From Sulfurovum sp. (GTDB lineage Bacteria; Campylobacterota; Campylobacteria; Campylobacterales; Sulfurovaceae): a stretch of 5,922 nucleotides of DNA. The stretch lies in contig WFYB01000200.1 in assembly GCA_015490315.1 (NCBI GenBank), positions 1 through 5,922 on the forward strand. Direction: 5' to 3'. Below the pieces are notes generated by a model. The model did no database searches and was not told where the DNA came from. It saw only the letters and a list, made by a program, of their open reading frames with translations. Shown piece after piece: positions 1 through 5,922 of the stretch (the stretch's first letter is position 1; each line of letters starts with the position of its first letter). A program made the position numbers and the translations under genes.

Positions 1-516
1 ATGAGAAGGATGATCGCATCAAACTTGCCGATGTTTGAAAGATTTGAGAGGATTGAGCAAAGATTGTCTCTACATGATCAAAACTTTGAGAAAATTTTCA
101 AAGCCATAGAGGACAAATCAATCAAACCAACTCAGGGCATCTTCTTCGACGGGCAAATTTTCGATGCATATGTATTTATCAACGACCTAATTAAAAGTGC
201 CAAAAGGTCGATAGTCCTGATAGACAACTACATCGACGAGACGACCTTGACACTCTTCGCCAAAGTCTCTGAGATAGAAGTGACCATCTATACCCACACC
301 ATCACCAAACAGCTTAAACTTGACTACCAAAAATACAAAACACAATACGATAATATCACGCTGCAGACATTCAAAAAATCCCATGACAGGTTTCTCATCA
401 TCGACGGTACGGAGGTGTATCACATAGGTGCAAGTTTGAAGGATTTGGGTAAAAAGTGGTTTGCTTTTTCGAAGATGGATAGGATGAGTGTGCGGGTTTT
501 AGAGAGGGTGGGGTGA
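1..516 (+). CDS. ORF6N/KilA-N-type protein with PLD-like C-terminal half, 5'-truncated by the window
   Basis: I recognise this as the C-terminal part of an ORF6N-domain protein. The first 35 or so residues (MRRMIASN, then a charged helical stretch with FERIEQRL and FEKIFKAIED) match the linker that follows the DNA-binding ORF6N domain in such proteins. From about residue 46 (GIFFDGQIFDAY) a PLD-like fold follows: a strand IVLIDNYID at 71-79 and an HKD-like motif H128-x-R130-x4-D135, with Arg in place of the usual Lys, then HIGASLKDLGKK at 141-152. Frame 1 is open from the first base and no ribosome site can be judged, so the first Met is probably internal and the real start lies upstream. The gene ends at TGA 514-516. 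ORF6N domains are known from phage and mobile-element regulators; the C-terminal half may bind or sense nucleic acid, but its function is not established here. It is separated by 114 bases and a promoter from the downstream operon, so a functional link is only inferred from proximity. Confidence 0.75.
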   Translation: MRRMIASNLPMFERFERIEQRLSLHDQNFEKIFKAIEDKSIKPTQGIFFDGQIFDAYVFINDLIKSAKRSIVLIDNYIDETTLTLFAKVSEIEVTIYTHTITKQLKLDYQKYKTQYDNITLQTFKKSHDRFLIIDGTEVYHIGASLKDLGKKWFAFSKMDRMSVRVLERVG

Positions 517-573
517 GTAAAAGATAGATAGACTTCTATTCAAAGTTCACTATGGTAAAATACTTGTAAATCA

Positions 574-579
574 TATAAT
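574..579 (+). promoter_or_regulatory. Putative sigma-70 -10 box for the helicase operon
   Basis: The hexamer TATAAT at 574-579 is a perfect -10 consensus, 51 bases upstream of the helicase ATG, in the only intergenic gap of the window. No good -35 is visible at 16-18 bases (TATGGT lies at 551-556). A weak or absent -35 is known for vegetative promoters of Campylobacterota, so this fits if the host belongs there. A second, weaker candidate is TAAAAT at 556-561. The AT-richness of the gap makes chance matches possible. Confidence 0.45.
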
Positions 580-615
580 TGTGTGAAGTACATGGGATTG
601 ATATTGTGATGTGGT

Positions 616-620
616 GGGAG
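616..620 (+). promoter_or_regulatory. Weak ribosome binding site of the helicase gene
   Basis: GGGAG at 616-620 lies 10 bases before the ATG at 631. It is a poorer and more distant site than those of the two downstream genes. The start is still firm, because the frame meets a TGA at 607-609 and ATG 631 is the first ATG after it. Confidence 0.4.
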
Positions 621-630
621 TGTATTTGTA

Positions 631-3600
631 ATGCGGATTATTGACAATGTAACGCACTTTTTCGGTGATGATATCAAAGAGAGTGTTGAGATGGGAGACA
701 GGCTGAAGATCGCTGCGGCGACCTTCTCTATCTATGCCTATGAAGCACTCAAAAAAGAGTTCAAACAGATTGATGCCCTTGAGTTTATCTTTACCGAACC
801 CACCTTTACTCCCAATGAAGCTATCGATAATATTCGCAAAGAGAGACGGGAGTTTTATATCCCTAAGTCTGAGCGGGAACGGAGTTTCTACGGTACAGAG
901 TTTGAGATACAGCTCAAAAACAAACTCACCCAACGCGCCATTGCCAAAGAGTGTGCAGAGTGGATTAAGCAAAAGGCAACTTTCAAATCCAACAGGGCTA
1001 CTGCTTCCATGCAGCAGTTTGCCTGTATCGATAAAGTATCCGGAGAAGATGTTGTCTATACACCTTTGAGCGGCTTTACAGCTGTCGATCTTGGATATCA
1101 AAAGGGTAATGCTCTCTCCAATTTTGTCAACCGCATGGAAGAGCCGACAATGACTCAGACCTATTTGAGTTTGTTTGATCAGATCTGGAATGACGAGGAG
1201 AAGCTTGAGGATGTAACGAGTCGATTGGTTGAACATATCTCTACCGTTTACAAAGAGAATGCGCCTGAACGTATCTACTTTTTGATACTCTACAATATCT
1301 TCAATGAATTTCTAGAAGACCTAAATGAAGATGTGCTCCCCAATGATCGTACCGGATTCAAAGATACATTGGTGTGGAACAAGCTTTATAACTTTCAGGC
1401 AGATGCCGCCACAGGGATCATCAACAAGCTTGAGACCTATAACGGCTGTATTTTGGCGGATAGTGTGGGATTGGGGAAGACATTTACGGCGCTGGCTGTG
1501 ATCAAGTACTATGAACTTCGCAACAAATCGGTACTTGTACTCTGCCCAAAGAAGCTTGCGGAAAACTGGCTCAATTACAACACCAACCTCAAAACAAATA
1601 TCTTTGCCAAAGACCGTTTCAACTATGATGTGCTCAACCATACCGATCTTTCACGTACCCGAGGATACTCTCACGGGATCGATCTCTCCCGTATCAACTG
1701 GGGCAACTATGACCTTGTCGTTATCGACGAATCGCACAACTTTCGTAATGTCAGCAGCTACAAAGAGAAAGAGACGCGTTATGAGAAACTGATGAACAAA
1801 GTGATCAGAGCCGGGGTAAAGACAAAGGTGCTCATGCTCTCAGCCACCCCGGTCAACAACCGTTTTGCCGACTTGCGAAACCAGCTGGCATTGGCATATG
1901 AGGGCGAGACTGAAAAGCTCAATGAGAAGCTCAATACCTCCAAAGACATCGACGAGATATTCCGTCGTGCCCAAGAGGTCTTCAACCACTGGGCGAAGCT
2001 CCCACCCGAAAAGAGAACCGCTTCAGCGATTCTCGGTATGCTTGATTTTGACTTCTTTGAGTTGCTTGACAGTGTGACGATCGCCAGGTCACGTAAGCAT
2101 ATACAAACCTTCTATGATACATCGGACATCGGTACTTTCCCCACACGCAGACCGCCGCTCTCGTTTCACCCCAAACTTTCACAGCGTGAGGATGTGATAG
2201 GCTTCAATGATATCTTTAAGCACCTCTCGGATCTCAATCTGGCAGTCTATGCTCCTGTCAGCTACATCCTTCCAAGCCGTATCGCCAAATATGAGGCGAT
2301 ATACGACACCGAAGTGCAGGGCGGCAAAAGTAAGTTCAGGCAAAAAGACAGAGAGAAGAGCCTGCAAGCCCTCATGACCACCAACCTCCTCAAGCGGCTG
2401 GAGAGTTCAGTCTATTCATTCCGTATCACACTCCAAAAGCTCAAAGAGAACTATGCGCAGACACTCTCTAAGATCAGTCGTTATGAGTGTGGAGAGAGGG
2501 AGGGGCGCATTGGTGATCTGCCGGGGAGTCTCTCTGAATCTGAGTGGGATGATGAAGAGCTCTCCGGATTGGATGATGCTACAATCATAGGCAAAAAGGT
2601 GCAGATCAGCCTTGATGATATGGATGTTCCCTCCTGGAAGCATGACTTGAAAAATGACCTTTTTGTCATCGATACGCTGCTGCGGGAGATGGACAAGATC
2701 ACACCCGATGACGACTTCAAGCTGCAGCATCTGCAAAACCATATCGAAGAGAAGATCCAGCACCCTATCAACGAGGGAAACAAGAAGGTCATCGTCTTTA
2801 CCGCTTTTGCCGATACCGCTAACTATCTTTATGATCAGCTCTCGCCCTATTTCAAAAATATCCACCATCTCCACAGTGCAAAGGTGACGGGTTCGGACGC
2901 TCCCGCATCGACGCTGGTTAAGCACTATGATTTTCAGTCTATCTTGACACTTTTCTCTCCCCGCTCCAAAGAGAAGGCATTGGTGCTGCCGGAGGAGCCG
3001 AACGAGATAGATATCCTCATCGCCACAGACTGTATCTCAGAGGGGCAGAACCTGCAAGACTGTGACTATCTGATCAACTACGACATCCACTGGAATCCGG
3101 TACGGATCATCCAGCGGTTTGGGCGGGTAGATCGTATCGGCTCGCAAAACAGCGAGATACAGCTTGTCAACTACTGGCCGGACATCACGCTCGATGAATA
3201 TATCAATCTCAAAGAGCGTGTCGAGAACCGCATGATGATCGCCGATGTCACCGCAACAGGGGATGACAATGTCCTCAGCGCCAAAGCCAACGACATCAGC
3301 TACCGCAAAGAGCAGCTTCGCAGGCTTCAGGAGGAGGTGATCGAGCTTGAGGATCTCAAGACCGGTATCTCCATCACCGATCTGGGGCTCAATGAGTTCC
3401 GGATGGATCTGCTGGGCTACATTAAAGAAAACGGGGATATGCACAACCTGCCAAACGGACTGCACACCGTTGTACCTGCCGATGAGTCCAAGGGGTTGAA
3501 GCCGGGGATCATCTTTGCTCTCTACAACCGCAACCAGAGTGTCAATATCAATCAACAAAACCGTCTCCACCCTTACTATCTGGTCTATATGGGCAACGAT

Positions 3601-3909
3601 GGGGAGCTTGTGGTGGATCATACCGAGGTGAAACGGCTGCTGGATCTCGCACGTGCAGCCTGTAAGGGACGCAGTGAACCGATAGAGAAGGCATACAAAG
3701 CATTCAACGCCCTGACCAAAGATGGCAAAGAGATGCAGCACTACTCTGCGCTGCTTGATCGCGCGATAGCCTCGATGATCGATGTGCAGGAGCAGAGCGA
3801 TATAGACTCGCTTTTCAGCGGGGGCAAAACGACGGCACTTACGACAAAGATCGAGGGGTTGGATGACTTCGAGCTCATCAGCTTTATCGTGGTGCAGGAG
3901 GTACCTTGA
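631..3909 (+). CDS. SNF2-family superfamily 2 helicase with degenerate PLD-like N-terminus
   Basis: Large (1092 aa) ATP-dependent DNA helicase or translocase, presumed cytoplasmic and DNA-bound. Residues 1-200 resemble a PLD-like domain, but the HKD position reads M127-x-Q129-x4-D134, so it looks non-catalytic. The first RecA lobe follows: F255-Q256 before it, Walker A ADSVGLGKT at 276-284, motif Ia near VLCPKKLAENW (303-313), motif II DESH at 366-369 and motif III SAT at 404-406. An insert of about 300 residues (roughly 411-715) with an acidic patch at 620-665 separates the lobes. The second lobe has KVIVFTAFADT (719-729), motif V ATDCISEGQNLQ (798-809) and motif VI QRFGRVDRIGSQ (828-839), the arginine-finger region typical of SNF2 proteins. 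The C-terminal 250 residues are of unknown role. All ATPase motifs look intact. The gene heads an operon with DUF4391 and Mod genes, which suggests a restriction/modification-linked role. It has no obvious nuclease motif of its own. Confidence 0.92.
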   Translation: MRIIDNVTHFFGDDIKESVEMGDRLKIAAATFSIYAYEALKKEFKQIDALEFIFTEPTFTPNEAIDNIRKERREFYIPKSERERSFYGTEFEIQLKNKLTQRAIAKECAEWIKQKATFKSNRATASMQQFACIDKVSGEDVVYTPLSGFTAVDLGYQKGNALSNFVNRMEEPTMTQTYLSLFDQIWNDEEKLEDVTSRLVEHISTVYKENAPERIYFLILYNIFNEFLEDLNEDVLPNDRTGFKDTLVWNKLYNFQADAATGIINKLETYNGCILADSVGLGKTFTALAVIKYYELRNKSVLVLCPKKLAENWLNYNTNLKTNIFAKDRFNYDVLNHTDLSRTRGYSHGIDLSRINWGNYDLVVIDESHNFRNVSSYKEKETRYEKLMNKVIRAGVKTKVLMLSATPVNNRFADLRNQLALAYEGETEKLNEKLNTSKDIDEIFRRAQEVFNHWAKLPPEKRTASAILGMLDFDFFELLDSVTIARSRKHIQTFYDTSDIGTFPTRRPPLSFHPKLSQREDVIGFNDIFKHLSDLNLAVYAPVSYILPSRIAKYEAIYDTEVQGGKSKFRQKDREKSLQALMTTNLLKRLESSVYSFRITLQKLKENYAQTLSKISRYECGEREGRIGDLPGSLSESEWDDEELSGLDDATIIGKKVQISLDDMDVPSWKHDLKNDLFVIDTLLREMDKITPDDDFKLQHLQNHIEEKIQHPINEGNKKVIVFTAFADTANYLYDQLSPYFKNIHHLHSAKVTGSDAPASTLVKHYDFQSILTLFSPRSKEKALVLPEEPNEIDILIATDCISEGQNLQDCDYLINYDIHWNPVRIIQRFGRVDRIGSQNSEIQLVNYWPDITLDEYINLKERVENRMMIADVTATGDDNVLSAKANDISYRKEQLRRLQEEVIELEDLKTGISITDLGLNEFRMDLLGYIKENGDMHNLPNGLHTVVPADESKGLKPGIIFALYNRNQSVNINQQNRLHPYYLVYMGNDGELVVDHTEVKRLLDLARAACKGRSEPIEKAYKAFNALTKDGKEMQHYSALLDRAIASMIDVQEQSDIDSLFSGGKTTALTTKIEGLDDFELISFIVVQEVP
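3896..3902 (+). promoter_or_regulatory. Strong Shine-Dalgarno site of the DUF4391 gene, inside the helicase gene
   Basis: AGGAGGT at 3896-3902 is a near-perfect anti-16S match, 6 bases before the ATG at 3909. It decides the start in favour of ATG 3909 over the in-frame TTG at 3906, and it lies within the last codons of the helicase gene, which points to translational coupling. Confidence 0.8.
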
Positions 3910-4604
3910 TGCGCTACGCTTTTCCTCCTCAGGCGAAGTTCGGCAAGGTGATCCCCAAAAAGAAGATTTATGAACACGTCTCGGTCTCTGCGTCGCTCAA
4001 AGAGAAGTTTGTCACACAGATAGAGAAGATCGTCTGGAGCTACAAACTGGCTGAAGAGACGATCAATGTACCTGCGACCCCCAAAGTACCGGAGATAGAG
4101 ATCTTTGATATCTACCTCAAAGGTGATAGGGTGGATGAGGCGTTGATCAAGGCGATAGACAGGGCTGTGCCTCTGCCGATCTTTTTCTATATTCACAGCA
4201 AAGAGGGTAGACGCAAAGCCAAGGCAGCCTACAAGCGTCCGAGTGAAGCCGACAGCCGCAAATGGGTCATAGAGGGCTACTTCGAGAGCGACTGGCAGGA
4301 TGCGGATGTGGATGCTGTACCGCTTCCTGTTGCCGTCGATCTTGAGAAGCTCTATGCGCAGATGATCAAAGCGTTGATGCCCCAAGAGCTTGCAGAGTCG
4401 GCACGGGTAGATGATATCGAAGCGGAAGTGGCGCGTGCCCAACAGATCCAGACCAAGGAGCGTGAGTATCAGCGACTCAAAGCCAAAAGAGACAGAGAGA
4501 AGCAGTTTAACAAAAAAGTGAAGCTCAACGAGGCACTGCACAAACTCAAGGAGGAGATAGAGATGTTACAATACGCTACCAAAGAGGAGCTAAAGAGATG
4601 CTAG
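3909..4604 (+). CDS. DUF4391-type protein, partner of helicase and methyltransferase
   Basis: A 231-residue, probably soluble protein with no membrane segment or signal peptide. I recognise it as DUF4391 from its overall pattern: an N-terminal block with KKKIYEHVSVSASLKEKF (17-34), an I-x-K-IVWSYKLAEETINV stretch (38-54), then EIEIFDIYLKG (62-72) and PLPIFFYIHS (88-97). DUF4391 proteins are known to be encoded between SNF2-like helicases and type III-like methyltransferases, but their biochemical role is not established; no catalytic motif is evident. Residues 162-230 are strongly charged and helical, with heptad-like spacing (RVDDIEAEVARAQQIQ, then EALHKLKEEIEML), and should form a coiled coil suited to binding a partner subunit. 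The ATG shares its A with the helicase stop (TGATG), and the 3' end overlaps the next gene by 7 bases. An adaptor or specificity role in the complex is inference. Confidence 0.8.
   Translation: MRYAFPPQAKFGKVIPKKKIYEHVSVSASLKEKFVTQIEKIVWSYKLAEETINVPATPKVPEIEIFDIYLKGDRVDEALIKAIDRAVPLPIFFYIHSKEGRRKAKAAYKRPSEADSRKWVIEGYFESDWQDADVDAVPLPVAVDLEKLYAQMIKALMPQELAESARVDDIEAEVARAQQIQTKEREYQRLKAKRDREKQFNKKVKLNEALHKLKEEIEMLQYATKEELKRC
4584..4589 (+). promoter_or_regulatory. Shine-Dalgarno site of the methyltransferase gene, inside the DUF4391 gene
   Basis: GAGGAG at 4584-4589 sits 8 bases before the ATG at 4598 and within the final codons of the DUF4391 gene. Together with the 7-base overlap it supports ATG 4598 as the true start and coupled translation. 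Confidence 0.75.
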
Positions 4605-5922
4605 AGAGACTCGACCAGAAGACCCCGGACTTTACCGATGAGCATATTGCCAATATCGCCGCGATGTTTCCGCACTGTGTGACGGAGGTAGCAGATGAAA
4701 ACGGCAGGCTCAAAAAAGCGATAGACTTTGACCTGCTCAAGCAGGAGTTGTCTGCCAATATCGTCGAGGGGCCAAAAGAGCGTTACCGCATTGACTGGCC
4801 GGGCAAGCGGGCTTCTCTGGTCTCTGCCAATACTCCCATCACCAAAACACTCCGGCCGGCACGAGAGGAGAGTGTGAACTTTGACACGACAGAAAACCTC
4901 TACATCGAAGGTGATAACCTCGAAGCCCTTAAACTTTTGCAAGAGAGTTACCTCGGTGCCATCAAGATGATCTACATCGATCCACCTTACAATACGGGCA
5001 AAGATTTCGTCTACAAAGACAACTTCGCAAAAAGCCGCGAAGAGGAACTGATGGAGAGCGGGCAGGTAGATGAAGAAGGCAACCGCCTCGTGCCAAATCT
5101 GGAGAGCAACGGGCGCTTTCATAGCGATTGGCTCTCTATGATGTATCCGCGGCTGAGGCTGGCGAGGAACCTGCTGCGCGATGATGGGGTGATATTTATC
5201 TCGATTGATGATAACGAGGTGCATAATCTGCGGAAGATTTGTGATGAAATATTTGGGGAAAGTAATGAAATTGCAACTTTATCTATCATAAATAATTTAA
5301 AAGGTAGGTCTGATGATGAATTCTTCGCCACTAGTAATGAATTTGCTTTAGTTTATGCTAAGAATTATAAATCTTTATCTATAGCTGGGTTTGAATTAGA
5401 TGAAGAAGAACTAGACGATGACTATGAACTGCAAGATGAAATAGGTTACTACAAATTAATAGGATTAAGGAAAACAGGAAAAGGGTGGGAGAGACATCAT
5501 CGACCATATATGTACTATCCTGTACTTAAAAAAGATGGAAAATTTAGTACTGTTTTATCAGAGGAATTTGAAAAAATTTATGACGAAAAAACTAAAACTT
5601 TTAACGATGAATATATTGATTATTTGATTAAGAAGTATGAAGATGTAGGATATGAAGTATTTTTGCCTTTAGACAGTCAGGGCAATAAAGGAAGATGGAG
5701 ATGGGGTTTTGACAGATTCAATCAAGAGAAAGATATTAATATTGAAACAAATAAAAGTAACACTTTGTGCTCTAAAATGAGAGTAACCATTGAAGATGGT
5801 AGTATTAGAACAAAAACAGCTAAAACATTTTGGTATAAACCTGAATATGACACTGGTAGTTCAGCAAAAATTTTAAAAGACTTATTTCATACAAGAAAAG
5901 ACTATTTCGATAATCCAAAGTC
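4598..5922 (+). CDS. mod: Type III (Mod-like) beta-class adenine DNA methyltransferase, 3'-truncated by the window
   Basis: Site-specific N6-adenine DNA methyltransferase using S-adenosylmethionine; in type III systems Mod also supplies target recognition to the restriction subunit. The frame from ATG 4598 is open to the window end (441 codons; Mod proteins are usually 600 or more residues). Visible blocks: an N-terminal region ending in YIEGDNLEALKLL (102-114), the catalytic motif IV DPPYNTGKDF (128-137), FHSDWLSMMYPRL (174-186) and LLRDDGVIFISIDDNE (192-207). A long variable region (about 222-405) follows, with GRWRWGFDRF at 365-374, then KTFWYKPEYDTGSS (409-422) and FDNPKS at the edge, which resembles the FD-x-PK motif before the SAM-binding half. 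The order, DPPY first with the FxGxG motif expected later, is that of the beta class. The SAM-binding motif itself is off-window. Base composition changes sharply near codon 215, from GC-rich to AT-rich, with no frame break. The gene is the third of a coupled operon. Confidence 0.92.
   Translation, partial: MLERLDQKTPDFTDEHIANIAAMFPHCVTEVADENGRLKKAIDFDLLKQELSANIVEGPKERYRIDWPGKRASLVSANTPITKTLRPAREESVNFDTTENLYIEGDNLEALKLLQESYLGAIKMIYIDPPYNTGKDFVYKDNFAKSREEELMESGQVDEEGNRLVPNLESNGRFHSDWLSMMYPRLRLARNLLRDDGVIFISIDDNEVHNLRKICDEIFGESNEIATLSIINNLKGRSDDEFFATSNEFALVYAKNYKSLSIAGFELDEEELDDDYELQDEIGYYKLIGLRKTGKGWERHHRPYMYYPVLKKDGKFSTVLSEEFEKIYDEKTKTFNDEYIDYLIKKYEDVGYEVFLPLDSQGNKGRWRWGFDRFNQEKDINIETNKSNTLCSKMRVTIEDGSIRTKTAKTFWYKPEYDTGSSAKILKDLFHTRKDYFDNPK
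5235..5922. other. AT-rich segment inside the methyltransferase gene, likely an exchanged target-recognition domain
   Basis: From about 5235 the sequence turns AT-rich without interrupting the reading frame. Hand counts give 37 G+C of 60 at 4801-4860 and 33 of 60 at 5041-5100, against 18 of 60 at 5281-5340 and 15 of 60 at 5701-5760. Leucine codons change from CTC/CTG/CTT to mostly TTA. The left edge falls just after the conserved ISIDDNE block, where Mod target-recognition domains begin. The right edge is not reached before the window ends, so the exchange may extend past the FDNPKS motif. Recombination is inferred; composition is what is seen. Confidence 0.65.

Noticed and set aside
528..539. 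Small inverted repeat ATAGA/TCTAT after the first gene, considered as a terminator.
   Set aside because: The stem is only 5 AT-rich pairs with a 2-base gap and no T-run follows; it cannot form a stable terminator hairpin.
3906..3908. TTG as an alternative start of the DUF4391 gene.
   Set aside because: The adjacent ATG at 3909 has better spacing (6 bases) from the AGGAGGT site and is the usual stronger start.
3741..4541. A 266-codon open frame on the minus strand (with others at 571-1236 and 3037-3741).
   Set aside because: They lie fully or mostly antisense to well-recognised genes and their translations show no known domain; long antisense frames are expected from this codon use.
5200..5280. 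Assembly chimera or frameshift at the composition change.
   Set aside because: The frame continues without a stop, and conserved Mod features (GRWRWG, FDNPKS) follow in the right order, so a natural domain exchange is more likely; raw-read coverage would settle it.
4598..5922. Phase-variable simple repeat in the mod gene, as known in some pathogen Mod alleles.
   Set aside because: No tetranucleotide or long homopolymer tract is visible in the part of the gene present here.

Overview
The window carries the left and middle parts of what looks like a DNA-modification and defence operon, all on the + strand. From 5' to 3' it holds: (i) the 3' end of a gene for an ORF6N/KilA-N-type protein with a phospholipase-D-like C-terminal half (1-516, probably cut by the window edge); (ii) a 114-base gap with a plausible promoter; (iii) a 1092-residue SNF2/DEAD-like superfamily 2 helicase with a degenerate PLD-like N-terminus (631-3909); (iv) a 231-residue DUF4391-type protein (3909-4604); and (v) the first 441 residues of a beta-class, type III (Mod-like) adenine DNA methyltransferase (4598 to the window end). 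No RNA gene, CRISPR array, insertion sequence or attachment site was seen.

The last three genes are tightly coupled. The helicase stop and the DUF4391 start share one base (TGATG), and the DUF4391 and methyltransferase genes overlap by 7 bases. Both downstream genes have strong purine-rich Shine-Dalgarno sites inside the preceding gene. They are almost certainly one transcript and probably one functional system. A restriction (Res-like, DEAD helicase/endonuclease) subunit would be expected just past the right edge but cannot be seen. The working model is a type III restriction-modification-like system with two extra partners: an ATP-driven SNF2-like remodeller or translocase and a small DUF4391 protein.

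The main sequence-level oddity is an abrupt base-composition switch inside the methyltransferase gene. Up to about 5230 the operon is fairly GC-rich (37 G+C in the 60 bases 4801-4860, counted by hand). After that the same reading frame becomes AT-rich (15 of 60 in 5701-5760) and starts using TTA leucine codons. The AT-rich part begins where the conserved catalytic block ends and covers the expected target-recognition domain. This suggests a domain swap that changed DNA specificity.

The organism is a bacterium. The protein style (an ORF6N plus PLD-like protein next to this helicase/DUF4391/Mod set), the GAG/AAG-rich codon use and a promoter with a good -10 but no clear -35 would fit a Campylobacterota such as a Sulfurovum/Sulfuricurvum/Sulfurimonas relative. 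This is an impression from recalled family resemblance, not a demonstrated assignment.
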